A stretch of DNA of 64,000 nucleotides from CBDFKJ01 sp965248805 (lineage in GTDB: Bacteria > Pseudomonadota > Alphaproteobacteria > UBA6615): the NCBI GenBank assembly GCA_965248805.1, contig CBDFKJ010000003.1:1-64000 (forward strand). The letters run 5' to 3'. Of this stretch, positions 1 to 8,140 are shown piece by piece (the first letter of the stretch is position 1; each line of letters begins with the position of its first letter). The notes beneath the pieces were generated by a model that was given only the letters and a program-made list of their open reading frames with translations, was not told where the DNA came from and did not search any database. A program made the position numbers and the translations under genes.

Positions 1-409
1 GGTCGTGCCGTGCCGTTTGTAGTCATGGGTCATGGTGCCGGCGCGTCCCTTCTTCATCGGCAGACCGGCGGTCGAGCGCCTGGATCTGTGACTTCTCATC
101 GATCGACAACACCACCGCATGGGCCGGCGGGTCGACATACAGGCCGACGATATCGGTGAGTTTCTCGGCGAAGGCAGGGTCGGTCGACAGCTTGAAGTTG
201 CGCCAGCGGTGCGGGCTGAGACCGTGAGCCTTCCAGATCGCCTGCACCGTCGAGGCGGCAATACCGGCCGCCCTGGCCATCGCGCGCAACGTCCAGTGGG
301 TCGCCTCAAACGGCGGCGGTTGCTGCGTCAGGCGCACGATCTCGGCGACACGATCGAGCGGGACCGGCGCCTTGCCGGTCGCATACCACAGCAAAATACG
401 GAATCCCAA
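1..409 (-). pseudogene. IS630 transposase, N-terminally deleted and frameshifted
   Basis: The reading frame (TTG start at 409) carries the IS630 winged-helix region and the first catalytic Asp motif (VLSIDEKSQIQAL). The helix-turn-helix N-terminus is gone because of the shared 257-bp deletion. Compared with the copies at 4.2 and 47.2 kb, a 7-bp tandem duplication (GTCATGG, about 24-36) shifts the frame right after the DEEGTRRHHD segment, so this copy is dead. The 3' half is outside the window. Confidence 0.85.
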
Positions 410-441
410 TTCGGACTCTTTCGTTCCGATCCCTCCACTAG
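1..441 (-). mobile_element. IS630-family element, copy 1 (window-edge part, internally deleted)
   Basis: The outer end is a CTAG at 438-441, the usual IS630 target in which TA is duplicated. The sequence matches, on the opposite strand, the first part of the copy at 4207-5090 almost base for base. Both lack the same 257 bp that are present in the copy at 47192-48332: the join falls at the same base, after GTATGCGA. The rest of the element lies beyond the left edge of the window. Confidence 0.9.
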
Positions 442-1005
442 GTCAGGCTTGGCGCGATTACAACGAGGTGGCGCTCCGTTCTGAAGGCAATGGACGACGG
501 GCGCGCAGTCTTACCACCGGGCCCGACATAGAGACCTGCGACAAGTGCGTAGAAACTGGAACCGTTGAAAGAGTAGGTGCCTTGGAGGGCTGCAACTGCC
601 CTTCGCGTAGCAAATTGGGCCTCTGATCGCAATACTGGAAACGGGCGGCAATTCAGACCCCTCGAAACGGCCTTAATTTACCGCCCGATAACAGCCCCTG
701 AAACGGCCCGAAAATCATCTTTTCTAGGCCATTTACACCCGGTGAACGGCGGATTCACAAAGACTTTCGTCTCTAGACCATCCGATCGCCGCCGCGCCGC
801 AAGCCTTTGAATAACAAGGCCTCGCCGCAACTCTTCGCACCACTTCGCACCTCTTCGCAATTCTCAAAGACTTTTGTCCCCCTACAGCCTACGGTTTGCG
901 AATTGAGCCTTCCTTTTAGGCGGCCCGGCGGCGGCCGCACCCCCCGCTTCCCAGCCCAGCTCTTTTGTGACAGCATGGATCGTCTATCACACCTAGGAGG
1001 ATGCA
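442..1005. other. Gap with no supported gene
   Basis: No open frame here has a credible start or family signature. The DNA is less GC-rich than its surroundings and contains short repeats (CTTCGCAC three times at about 833-860; GAAACGGCC-like words at 664-705). It lies between IS630 copy 1 and a small secreted-protein gene, where the downstream tail genes of the phage operon would be expected. I see no remnant of them. Confidence 0.5.
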
Positions 1006-1737
1006 ATGATCACGCGAATGCTTGCGTCGGCAGCGCTGCTCGCGCTGCTCGCCGCACCGGCCGCGGCCGGACAGTGCCCCCGGCTTATGTCGCAAATCGA
1101 CCAAGCGCTTGCACAGAACCCGCAACTGACAGAGGCGCAGTTGGTGCAGGTAAGGGAGCTTCGCGCTCGTGGCGAGGAACTGCACACGGCGAGCACCCAC
1201 GGCGAATCCGTCGCAGCCCTGAATCAGGCGTTGGCTATTCTTGGCCTGAACTAGAAGCGGTCGTGGGCGGCGGTCGAAGGTGTTCCGCGCGACCGCCGTT
1301 TTCGGCCTCAACTGGCCTGGGCGCCGCTGCGCCACCCTTGCCCGAACGGCCGCTCTCGGCGGCCGTAGGGGGGGGGCGGCGCGTCGGCTTCGGGCCTTGG
1401 AGGGCTGGCTCTTTGGCGGCGGCCGACAGTTGCGCGTGGTCGAGGTCGCGTCCGCTGGGGCATCCTTCCTGCTGCCAGATCTGATATCGATCCTGTCGCG
1501 TGTTTTTCGCCACACCGACGGCGATCGGATCGCGTCGAGAAACTCGTACCCGGAGAACGTGATGCGCCGGTCCTCGTCGTCAACGAAGCCGGCGTCCGAC
1601 AACAAGGCTGCATGGTGGGCAATCTGAGCGGAGTCGTACTGGTCGAGGGCGATCTCGGTGATCAAGAACGGTTCTTCCCGCTTTTCGATGGCGAGCAATA
1701 GCGATCGGATAAGGTCTGCGTCGCGTTTCATGGTCAT
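916..1737 (-). pseudogene. DUF2513-like protein, 3' end probably disrupted
   Basis: Residues 1 to about 78 read as a DUF2513 domain: a Met-Lys-Arg-Asp start, LIRSLLLAIE, a middle winged-helix part, and FSGYEFLDAIRSPSVWRKT. The start ATG at 1737 overlaps the stop of the gp10 gene (ATGA), so translation is coupled. After residue 80 the open frame continues for almost 200 residues of Arg/Pro-rich sequence that runs antisense through the 1006-1254 gene. This is not family-like and indicates a frameshift near 1490. The DUF2513 identity is from memory of the motif; the broken end is inference. Confidence 0.5.
1006..1254 (+). CDS. small exported protein, function unknown
   Basis: An 82-residue protein with a clear Sec signal peptide: positively charged start, a hydrophobic Leu/Ala core at residues 5-17, and an AAAG cleavage site near residue 21. 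The mature part is about 60 residues, charged and helical, with one Cys. The start is fixed by a TAGGAGG ribosome-binding site 7-8 bases upstream. I recognise no family. It is transcribed against the phage late operon, so it may be a host gene or a lysogenic-conversion gene. No neighbour on its strand suggests a role. Confidence 0.6.
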   Translation: MITRMLASAALLALLAAPAAAGQCPRLMSQIDQALAQNPQLTEAQLVQVRELRARGEELHTASTHGESVAALNQALAILGLN

Positions 1738-2288
1738 CGCCGCCTCCCACGTTTTCGCCCCAGCCCGGAGTCGCGGAACCGCCCGGCGAGCTTCTTCGCC
1801 GCCTGTTCGATCTTTGTGCCGAGCGTCTTTCCGATCGTGGCGAGCGCCTTGTCCGCCGTCGCCTCGAAAGCCGGACGCAGCCACGGCCGTTTTGCCTGCC
1901 GCGACGTTCCGAACTCCAGAAACAGGCCGTAAAACCCCCGCCTGGCAGGTCCCACCAGATAGGTCACATCATGCTCGGTCTTGCGCGTGCGCAGGGCACG
2001 AATGGATTTCTTCAGGTTGCCGGGATAGCGCACCGCGGACCCGCCCTCGACGATCGCGCCGTAGAGCGCTCGCAGGGTCACGCCCGTCTTCTTCGTCTTC
2101 AAGCGCTTGGGCTTGCCGCCGGAGCGCACGGGCGCCCGCGCGATCGCCTCCTTGCGCACGACGGCCGCGCCGGCGCGCACCGCGGACGCGACAACCTTGT
2201 CGCTGACTTCCTTCGGCATGCTGCGCAGCACGCGCACCATCGCCTCGGCGCCGACCAGCCGCGCCGATCCATATGTCTTGAGCGGCAT
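1734..2288 (-). CDS. phage HK97-gp10-like tail completion protein
   Basis: A 184-residue protein matching the gp10 family: an N-terminal helix with RVLRSMPKEV, an APVRSGG loop where residues face the tail lumen, a central LKKSIR strand, and the late FYGLFLEFGTSRQAKRPWLRPAF block that is the family hallmark. In siphoviruses it helps join tail to head. It starts directly after the stop of the head-closure gene, as expected for a late operon. The Lys/Arg-rich last 15 residues are unusual. Confidence 0.85.
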   Translation of the reverse strand: MPLKTYGSARLVGAEAMVRVLRSMPKEVSDKVVASAVRAGAAVVRKEAIARAPVRSGGKPKRLKTKKTGVTLRALYGAIVEGGSAVRYPGNLKKSIRALRTRKTEHDVTYLVGPARRGFYGLFLEFGTSRQAKRPWLRPAFEATADKALATIGKTLGTKIEQAAKKLAGRFRDSGLGRKRGRRR

Positions 2289-2603
2289 CTAATCCTGCGT
2301 GACGGTCTGCAGTTCGAGCCCGACGCGGCGGCCGAGCTCGCGGATCGAATGGATGTCGTGGGCGCGACCCTCGAACATCACGCGGTCGGTGTCCTTGAGA
2401 TCGCGTCGCCCGCGGATGCGAAAGATGACCTTGTATTCCGACAGCACCTGATCGTTGGCAAAGAACTCCTGGCCGATCTGGCCGAGCCTCTGCGCCCACA
2501 CCGTCGCCAGGCCGTTCCAGATCTCGACGGGCTCGTTGAGCGCGTTGTGCGAGACCGTCTTGCGCTGAATGGTAATGCGACGGTCGGGCTTGCCAGCGTT
2601 CAT
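2289..2603 (-). CDS. phage head-tail adaptor / head closure protein
   Basis: A 104-residue protein of the SPP1 gp16 / HK97 head-closure type: an N-terminal AGKPDRRITIQRK strand, a VWAQRLGQIGQEFF segment, and a beta-barrel core ending in a VGLELQTV strand. The protein plugs the portal after packaging. It lies between the connector and gp10 genes in the normal order, except that the hicAB pair has been inserted upstream, cutting the operon. Confidence 0.8.
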   Translation of the reverse strand: MNAGKPDRRITIQRKTVSHNALNEPVEIWNGLATVWAQRLGQIGQEFFANDQVLSEYKVIFRIRGRRDLKDTDRVMFEGRAHDIHSIRELGRRVGLELQTVTQD

Positions 2604-2630
2604 AAATAGTCTCTTTAATGACGATTTTGA

Positions 2631-2659
2631 TTGATAATCGTGTATATATAACCTATACT
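2631..2659 (+). promoter_or_regulatory. hicAB promoter (leaderless transcript predicted)
   Basis: TTGATA at 2631-2636 and TATACT at 2654-2659 are separated by exactly 17 bp in an AT-rich patch. The expected transcription start, 6-8 bases after the -10 box, coincides with the hicA ATG at 2666, so the message would begin at or next to the start codon. Confidence 0.7.
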
Positions 2660-2665
2660 AAGTCC

Positions 2666-2872
2666 ATGAACGGACCGGAATTTGTCAGGCGGGCAAAGCG
2701 ATATGCTAGGAAAACCGGACAGAAATGCCATTTCGACGCACGCCACGGAAAAGGCAGCCACGGGCGGATTCATATGGGCGGGCGGCTGACGACCGTTCCT
2801 CGCAATAGGATCGGCAGAGGCTTGTTGGCCGCCATGCTCAAGGATCTTGGAATCCCCAAGGAGGAGTTCTGA
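2666..2872 (+). CDS. hicA: HicA toxin, mRNA interferase
   Basis: A 68-residue double-stranded-RNA-binding-fold toxin that cleaves mRNA during translation. The catalytic His sits in the family motif GKGSHGR (His32). The ATG at 2666 is chosen because an in-frame upstream start at 2618 precedes a good promoter. Toxin precedes antitoxin, the usual hicAB order, with 3 bp between stop and next start. The pair lies on the strand opposite to the phage head genes on both sides, so it is a later insertion with its own promoter. Confidence 0.9.
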   Translation: MNGPEFVRRAKRYARKTGQKCHFDARHGKGSHGRIHMGGRLTTVPRNRIGRGLLAAMLKDLGIPKEEF

Positions 2873-2875
2873 GCA

Positions 2876-3304
2876 ATGCACTATGTGTATCCATGCGTTC
2901 TGGCACCGGAGGAAGAAGGAGGCTATTTCGTCTCGTTCCCGGATGTCCCCGGTGCTTTGACGTGCGGCGGTGATCGATCCGAAGCCTTAGCGATGGCCGA
3001 GGACGCATTGGCCGTGGCTCTGGCCGGGTATGTGCGCGAACGCTGGGATATTCCGATCCCGAGTGCGGTGATCCCGGGTCAAGAGGTTGTTGCTGTTCCA
3101 ACTATCGTTGCCGCCAAGTTGGCGCTTTACACGGCAATGAGACTTCAAGGCATCACGAAGGTCGCCCTCGCCGATCGCTTGGGGCTAACTGAAAGCGTCG
3201 TGCGCAAGCTGTGCGATCCAGACCATCGGTCCCACATCGGCAGTGTGGAAGCCGCGTTGCGCACGGTCGGCCGCGGTTTGGTAGTCGGCGACAGGGCCGC
3301 CTGA
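2876..3304 (+). CDS. hicB: HicB antitoxin with C-terminal helix-turn-helix
   Basis: A 142-residue protein. Residues 1-60 form the partial RNase-H fold that covers HicA (YFVSFPDVPGALT, then the SEALAMAEDAL helix). Residues 95-125 form a helix-turn-helix (KVALADRLGLTESVVRKL), so it should bind its own promoter and repress the operon. The ribosome-binding site AAGGAGGAG lies inside the end of hicA, coupling the two. Length and domain order fit the HTH-type HicB subgroup. Confidence 0.9.
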   Translation: MHYVYPCVLAPEEEGGYFVSFPDVPGALTCGGDRSEALAMAEDALAVALAGYVRERWDIPIPSAVIPGQEVVAVPTIVAAKLALYTAMRLQGITKVALADRLGLTESVVRKLCDPDHRSHIGSVEAALRTVGRGLVVGDRAA

Positions 3305-3319
3305 TGCCGGCAAGTAGCC

Positions 3320-3910
3320 TCAGACCCGAGGGATCATGTAGGGTCTGAGCAGGTGCTGCGCACCTAGCGGCAGCTCCGACGCCGGCATGCCGTCGCGGAC
3401 ATCCTCACGGTGTGCATAGTGACGGCCGACGATGAGCAACAGCGCCTGGCGGATGTCCGCGGGCACCGTCTCCGCCTCATCGCCGTAGCCGGCCTTGAAC
3501 CGCACCGTGACCGCATTCATCACAGCGCGTGTGGCCGGCCAGATCTCGCCATAGGCCGGCGTGATCCTCCCCGGCTCCCGTTTGGCGTCGACGCGGTACC
3601 CGCTGGCATCGAGTGTCCGTAGAACGCCGTCGGTGTCGACGTGCTTGATGCTTTCAACTGACAGAAGCCTCGGACGTGGCACCTCGATCGCCCAGGCCGG
3701 GAAGCGGTCGAGATCCATGTCCCAGGTCTGTGTGATGAGAGAGCGTCCCATGAACGTCTCGGCCTCGCGCCGCGCCGCCACGATCTTGAGAGCGATCAGT
3801 CCGTCATGTTCGTCGTGCTCGACGCGGAGATGGAGCTTCGCCTCGTCGCCCGTCAGCGGCTCCTTGGCCGGCGCCGTCACCTCCGTCAGCGCGTAGCGGA
3901 TCTGCATCAC
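3320..3910 (-). CDS. phage head-tail connector protein
   Basis: A 196-residue protein of the gp6/DnaT-like connector family: an N-terminal PLTGDEAKLHLRVEHDEHDGLI helix pair, a REAETFMGRSLITQTW block, a central beta region, and a C-terminal helix around PADIRQALLLIVGRHYAHRED. Twelve copies normally form the ring below the portal. It follows the small 3917-4130 gene in the late operon and was followed by head closure before hicAB was inserted. Confidence 0.85.
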   Translation of the reverse strand: MMQIRYALTEVTAPAKEPLTGDEAKLHLRVEHDEHDGLIALKIVAARREAETFMGRSLITQTWDMDLDRFPAWAIEVPRPRLLSVESIKHVDTDGVLRTLDASGYRVDAKREPGRITPAYGEIWPATRAVMNAVTVRFKAGYGDEAETVPADIRQALLLIVGRHYAHREDVRDGMPASELPLGAQHLLRPYMIPRV

Positions 3911-3916
3911 AAAGAA

Positions 3917-4130
3917 CTACTTCGCCCGCGGCGTGCGTGCGGCGCGGCGCTTCGGCGCGATCGCTTCTTCCTGCGCCTCGACCGTCGCAGTCTCGGCCTT
4001 AGCCTTCAGAGCTTCGGCGAAGCCACCGTCGAGCAGTGCGGTCGCGGTCTCGGCGTCGACTTCGATGTCCTGGCCGGCGGACGCGGCTGAGCGTCGGGCC
4101 GGCAATTGTAGTCAGCATTTTGATGCGCAT
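3917..4130 (-). pseudogene. small phage head-region protein, frameshifted
   Basis: The ATG at 4130, with a GGAGG box about 12 bases upstream, begins MRIKMLTTIAGPT, the usual start of a small acidic phage protein found just before the connector. The matching remainder (GQDIEVDAETATALLDGGFAEAL and a Lys/Arg-rich tail) is in another frame, so a one-base indel lies near 4095-4102. A TTG at 4105 could start the second part alone, but it would lose the first beta strand. Function in phage is unknown. Confidence 0.65.
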
Positions 4131-4206
4131 CGTTGTCAGCGCCTCCGTTCTCTCTTGATGTGCGTTTCGGGATTTGGCGGGTACGAAACACCCAGCCGGT
4201 ACGGAC

Positions 4207-5090
4207 CTAGTGGAGGGATCGGAACGAAAGAGTCCGAATTGGGATTCCGTATTTTGCTGTGGTATGCGACCGGCAAGGCGCCGGTCCCGCTCGATCGTGT
4301 CGCCGAGATCGTGCGCCTGACGCAGCAACCGCCGCCGTTTGAGGCGACCCACTGGACGTTGCGCGCGATGGCCAGGGCGGCCGGTATTGCCGCCTCGACG
4401 GTGCAGGCGATCTGGAAGGCTCATGGTCTCAGCCCGCACCGCTGGCGCAACTTCAAGCTGTCGACCGACCCTGCCTTCGCCGAGAAACTCACCGATATCG
4501 TCGGCCTGTATGTCGACCCGCCGGCCCATGCGGTGGTGTTGTCGATCGATGAGAAGTCACAGATCCAGGCGCTCGACCGCCGGTCTGCCGATGAAGAAGG
4601 GACGCGCCGGCACCATGACTACAAACGGCACGGCACGACCACGCTGTTTGCGGCGCTCAACGTTCTGGACGGAACGGTGATCGGCCAGAACATGCAGCGC
4701 CACCGCCATCAGGAGTTCATCCGCTTCCTCAACCGCATCGAGCGCACGGTGCCGGCGGACAAGGCCATCCACGCGATCGTCGACAACTACGCGGCGCACA
4801 ACAAGGACAAGGTCCGCGCCTGGCTCGCCCGCCATCCGCGCTGGACTTTCCACTTCACACCGACCTCCTGCTCGTGGCTCAATGCCGTCGAGGGCTTCTT
4901 CGCAAAACTCACCCGGCGGCGGCTCAAGCACGGCGTCTTCCATTCCGTCGTCGATCTCCAGGCCGCAATCAACCGCTTCGTCCGCGAATACAATGCGGCC
5001 AACCCACAGCCATTCATATGGAAAGCCGACCCCGACGACATCACCGCAGCCCGAAACCGAGGGTTCCAAACGTTGGAATCAATCCACTAG
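4207..5090 (+). mobile_element. IS630-family element, copy 2 (internally deleted derivative)
   Basis: Both ends are CTAG (4207-4210 and 5087-5090), followed inward by imperfect inverted repeats sharing CTAGTGGA. Length is 884 bp against 1141 bp for the copy at 47192-48332; the difference is one 257-bp internal deletion. The insertion separates the lysis genes from the connector genes of prophage 1. Copy 1 lies in inverted orientation 3.8 kb away. Confidence 0.9.
4239..5090 (+). pseudogene. IS630 transposase lacking its N-terminal DNA-binding region
   Basis: A 283-residue frame from TTG at 4239. The DDE core is intact: VLSIDEKSQIQAL, then HAIVDNYAAHNKDKV, then WLNAVEGFFAKLTRR. The paired helix-turn-helix N-terminus is lost in the 257-bp deletion, and the start ATG seen in copy 3 is ACG here. 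It should be unable to recognise its own ends, although the catalytic core could still fold. The frame is also open upstream into phage DNA, which is fortuitous. Confidence 0.8.
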
Positions 5091-5140
5091 TTTGTCGCCG
5101 TGCTTCGGTGCGGCGGCTGCATGGCACGGTCGCCAAACCA

Positions 5141-5617
5141 TCACACGGTCGCGGCGGAGGCGGCGAAGACGGCCGAGTGCACGGTGTAGTCGATCAGCGC
5201 GATCGCATCCTGGGCATCGATGATCCCCGACAGGCCACCACCGATCAGCAGCCACATGATCACGCCCACGATCACCCACAGAAACACCGTGAGCCACGGC
5301 CGGAACAGCGCGCGCACGTCGTTGACCCACGTATGCACCGGCCCCGAGACCATGCCCATGTCGTAGGACCGCGCCTTGATGTCGGCGGCCGCCTTCTCGC
5401 TCGTGATCAGAAGCTCCTGCTCGGTCTCCTGCGCGCCGCGCTCCGTTTCGAGGCGCAGCAGGCTTTCCTCGTGCGCCCATTTCTGCATCTCCCAGGACTG
5501 GCGCTGGCGTTCCTGGACGAATTTCGCGCCGACGCCGATCAGAGAGCCGACGAGGCCGAACAGCCCGCCCGAGGCAGCGTTGCCCAGCGCGCCGAGGAGA
5601 TCGCCGATCAGATCCAT
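5141..5617 (-). CDS. holin, GTA/phage three-TM type
   Basis: A 158-residue membrane protein: a Gly-rich amphipathic N-terminus (MDLIGDLLGALGNAASGG), a long charged coiled segment at residues 30-80 (VQERQRQSWEMQ to ETEQELLIT), and two hydrophobic spans at about 107-130 and 138-157. This layout resembles the GTA_holin_3TM family. Its ATG at 5617 overlaps the end of the endolysin gene, placing it in a lysis cassette where it would release or activate the M15 peptidase. Confidence 0.65.
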   Translation of the reverse strand: MDLIGDLLGALGNAASGGLFGLVGSLIGVGAKFVQERQRQSWEMQKWAHEESLLRLETERGAQETEQELLITSEKAAADIKARSYDMGMVSGPVHTWVNDVRALFRPWLTVFLWVIVGVIMWLLIGGGLSGIIDAQDAIALIDYTVHSAVFAASAATV

Positions 5618-6021
5618 CGTGCCTTTCCTCCCGGCCCCCACCATTGCCGGCGGCGGCCTAGATCGAGGTGAAGAAAGCTCCGGTAGAAGCCAAAGCCGGA
5701 AAACCCGAGCGCTCGCGCCGTCTCGTAGAGCGCGTGCCGGTCGTGGCCCGTGAGCGCGAGGTCGAAGGCGTGGCCTTGCTTGTGCGCGGACCGGGGCGCG
5801 CCGCCGACCTGCGCGTTGTAGATCGGGTCGCGGTAGGCCGAATTGACCTGCAGGGATCTCCCGAGCCAGTCGCGCAGGCTCTGCAACAGGTCCATCGCCG
5901 CTGTCGCCACTACCAGCGAGCCGTCGCCGTGCGAGGCGATTTCGACCGGCGTGAAGTTCGGCCACGGCCACGCGTCGTGCGGCACTTCGCCATAATGCGG
6001 GAAGGCAAGCGCGCCGTTCAT
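5608..6021 (-). CDS. endolysin, M15 D-Ala-D-Ala carboxypeptidase family
   Basis: A 137-residue zinc peptidase that cuts peptidoglycan peptides. The zinc ligands are visible as SAHKQGHAFD (His80, Asp87) and LHLDLG (His118), the M15A signature. There is no signal peptide, so release depends on the holin next to it. The start ATG overlaps the stop of a 30-codon frame upstream (ATGA), and the 3' end overlaps the holin start by 10 bases. Confidence 0.9.
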   Translation of the reverse strand: MNGALAFPHYGEVPHDAWPWPNFTPVEIASHGDGSLVVATAAMDLLQSLRDWLGRSLQVNSAYRDPIYNAQVGGAPRSAHKQGHAFDLALTGHDRHALYETARALGFSGFGFYRSFLHLDLGRRRQWWGPGGKARWI

Positions 6022-6110
6022 GACCCGCCGCCAAAGATCTTGAGCTTGATGGCGGTCCCGGCCATCAGCGCGAGCCTGGCGCCGGATGTGTCGGAGAACC
6101 GGTAGGTCAC
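6018..6110 (-). CDS. possible 30-residue protein in the lysis cassette
   Basis: A GTG-initiated frame (TYRFSDTSGARLALMAGT, then AIKLKIFGGGS) fills the space between the XhlA-like gene and the endolysin exactly. Its GTG overlaps the upstream stop (GTGA), and its TGA overlaps the endolysin ATG. Two coupled junctions around an open frame are unlikely by chance in an operon this tight, but there is no family match and no membrane segment. Confidence 0.4.
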   Translation of the reverse strand: MTYRFSDTSGARLALMAGTAIKLKIFGGGS

Positions 6111-6334
6111 GATGGCGCCGGCCAACCGCGCCATGCGGCCTGAAGGGCCAGGCCGACGATGCCGAGCACGATGGCCCACAGCAGCTTGGTGTTGCGCGAG
6201 ACGGCTGTCTCAAGACGCCCGAACCGTCCGGCGTCGCGTTCGTTCCGTTCGGCGCACTGCCGCTCATGCTCATGCTGGCGATCCGCGACGCGCTCCAGGC
6301 GGTCGGCGAGCCGCGCGATGACCCGGTCGTCCAT
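6107..6334 (-). CDS. XhlA-like small membrane protein of the lysis cassette
   Basis: A 75-residue protein: a charged coiled-coil N-terminal part (residues 1-48, Arg/Glu/His-rich, heptad-like), then one transmembrane span at about 51-70 (LLWAIVLGIVGLAL) and a short tail. The arrangement matches haemolysin XhlA-type phage proteins that assist the holin. It sits 6 bp downstream of the 6341-6775 gene and is coupled to the next frame by GTGA. Confidence 0.6.
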   Translation of the reverse strand: MDDRVIARLADRLERVADRQHEHERQCAERNERDAGRFGRLETAVSRNTKLLWAIVLGIVGLALQAAWRGWPAPS

Positions 6335-6340
6335 GAGCGC

Positions 6341-6775
6341 TTAGGACTCGGCCGGACCGTCGACCGCCTTGGACGCAGAGACCGTCGATCCCTGCGTCGT
6401 CGGCTTCTTGCGCGGCCCGTACCGGATCGCGATCATACCGTCGATCACCGCGTCGGCGGTCCCGCGGCTGACCACGCAGCGCACGTAGCGTTCGGTCAGG
6501 TGCTTGACGTCGAGGATCAGCAACTGGTTGTCGTCGTCATCCTCCGCGTCGCCGACCCTCGTTCCGTCCAGGTCGGTGAAGGCGCCGTCCGGGGCCGTGG
6601 CCTGCTGCGCCTTGATTGAGGTCTCCTGATCGGCGGTCAGCGTGCCGAGGGCGGCGATGAACATCACGCCCTCGAAGTTCTGCATGTCGACGGCCGTACC
6701 GTTTTCGACCGTCGCGCCCGCGGCCTTGGCGTCCATGACGCGGGCGATCTCGGTGTTGCTCAACAAAGATTGCAT
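6341..6775 (-). CDS. phage head-associated protein, unknown
   Basis: A 144-residue protein immediately after the major capsid gene, preceded by an AGGAGAC ribosome-binding site. Visible are a VMDAKAAGATVENGTAVDMQ start, a beta-rich middle, an acidic stretch (GDAEDDDDNQLL) and a Lys/Thr/Ser-rich C-terminus. The position is where decoration or head-fibre proteins are often encoded, but I recognise no motif and make no functional claim. Confidence 0.6.
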   Translation of the reverse strand: MQSLLSNTEIARVMDAKAAGATVENGTAVDMQNFEGVMFIAALGTLTADQETSIKAQQATAPDGAFTDLDGTRVGDAEDDDDNQLLILDVKHLTERYVRCVVSRGTADAVIDGMIAIRYGPRKKPTTQGSTVSASKAVDGPAES

Positions 6776-6832
6776 CTTCGGTGTCTCCTTTAGGGTGCTA
6801 GCTCAGCTCGGCCTCACGCCGGTGCGGATGCC

Positions 6833-8068
6833 TCAGCCCAGCTGGACGCGCACGAAGGCTTCTTCGAGCACCGGCATGGCGTCGGTGGCCGCTCGCGCGA
6901 TGATCCCGATCTGATTGGTCTCGGCGTACAGCTCGGCGAGGCGCTGCATCTGCAGCTGGATGTCGTCGGCGATCCAGTAGTAGGAGAAGTCGCCCAGGAT
7001 CCCGACATAGGTCCCGGTCGTGAACGTGTTGGGCACGAACTCCGATTCGAAGTACGGCAGCCCCAGCAGACGGTCCGGCTCACCGACCCGGTGCGACTCC
7101 TGCCAGATATAGCGCCCGTCTGCGTCCTTGATCTTGCTGAGCTGCTTGATCCCGTCGCGGTGGAACATCCAGCGCGCGTTGCGGCGGTGCCCGGCCTTCA
7201 GAGCGAACTTGGCGTTCTGCAGACCGTCGAAGGTGACCGCCGCGGCATCGTTATCCGCGCTCACGTCGCGCCTGGTGCTGATGCCGTCATCGGACGCCAC
7301 GAACACGCCGAGCGGCTGGTTGGCGCCATGTCCGAGCAGGAACGCCTTCTCTTGTGTGATCGCGAACTTATAGGCCAGGCGGTCGCGGACAATGCTCTCC
7401 GCCGGCAGGACCGAGCGGCGCATCAGGTCGTTGGAGATCTTGATCCGCTTGGCCAGCGGGTGCGGATGCAGCTCGCGCTTGCCGAACTTCATCGCGTCGT
7501 CTTCCCGGCCGGTCCCGAACTCGGTCGTCCAATCCGCATCGTCCGGATCGGCGTCGAGCGACGGCGCCCCGAGGCTCGACGCTCCCGCAACCATCTGCAC
7601 CGTGGCCCACCCGCGGATGTAGACCATGTCGTCGATTTTTTTGATCAGCGAGGTGACGAAGCGCTCGGGCGTGACCAGGAACCCGCCTTCGGTATCGACA
7701 CCGGCGGACAGGTCGCGGAACTCCTGAAAGCCGTCGGGGTCCACTCGCAAGGCACCGGCGGCGCCACCGCGAAGCCATGACCGGAAGCCGTCAAGGGCCA
7801 GCGTCGGCCGGTCGCGGGTCTCGTCGCCGGCGTTGCCGGCACCCCGGTTCTCCGGAGCGTCCTGGGCGGCGATGGCGCGTTCCTGCTCCAGCAACTGCTG
7901 CTCGCGCTTGATCTTGTCGGCGAGCTTGCCGGCCTCCGCCATCAGGGCGTCGTACCTGGCGGACTCCTCGTCCAAGAGATCGCGGCTCTCCGCCTGGGCC
8001 GCGTCGAGGATGGCTCGGGCGTCGGCGACCACCTTGGCCCGCTTCTCCAAGAGTTCGTTGAGTTTCAT
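6833..8068 (-). CDS. major capsid protein, HK97 fold
   Basis: A 411-residue capsid protein. Residues 1-75 are a coiled-coil delta/scaffold domain (MKLNELLEKRAKVVADARAI, Glu/Ala-rich) that the neighbouring protease should remove. The HK97 core follows, with GGFLVTPERFVTSLIKKI, KRIKISNDLMRRSVL near the E-loop, FLLGHGANQPLGVF, and a C-terminal VGILGDFSYYWIADD strand. All expected blocks are present without interruption. Confidence 0.95.
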   Translation of the reverse strand: MKLNELLEKRAKVVADARAILDAAQAESRDLLDEESARYDALMAEAGKLADKIKREQQLLEQERAIAAQDAPENRGAGNAGDETRDRPTLALDGFRSWLRGGAAGALRVDPDGFQEFRDLSAGVDTEGGFLVTPERFVTSLIKKIDDMVYIRGWATVQMVAGASSLGAPSLDADPDDADWTTEFGTGREDDAMKFGKRELHPHPLAKRIKISNDLMRRSVLPAESIVRDRLAYKFAITQEKAFLLGHGANQPLGVFVASDDGISTRRDVSADNDAAAVTFDGLQNAKFALKAGHRRNARWMFHRDGIKQLSKIKDADGRYIWQESHRVGEPDRLLGLPYFESEFVPNTFTTGTYVGILGDFSYYWIADDIQLQMQRLAELYAETNQIGIIARAATDAMPVLEEAFVRVQLG

Positions 8069-8140
8069 GGGTCAGCTCCGTGTTTCGGGTACAGGAAGGA
8101 TCGCGCCACCGGCACCCGGTGCGGTGGTCGCCAACAAGAA

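Noticed and set aside
1..5090. Composite transposon carrying hicAB between two inverted IS630 copies.
   Set aside because: The genes between the copies continue the phage late operon in its native order and orientation, so two separate insertions explain the layout better.
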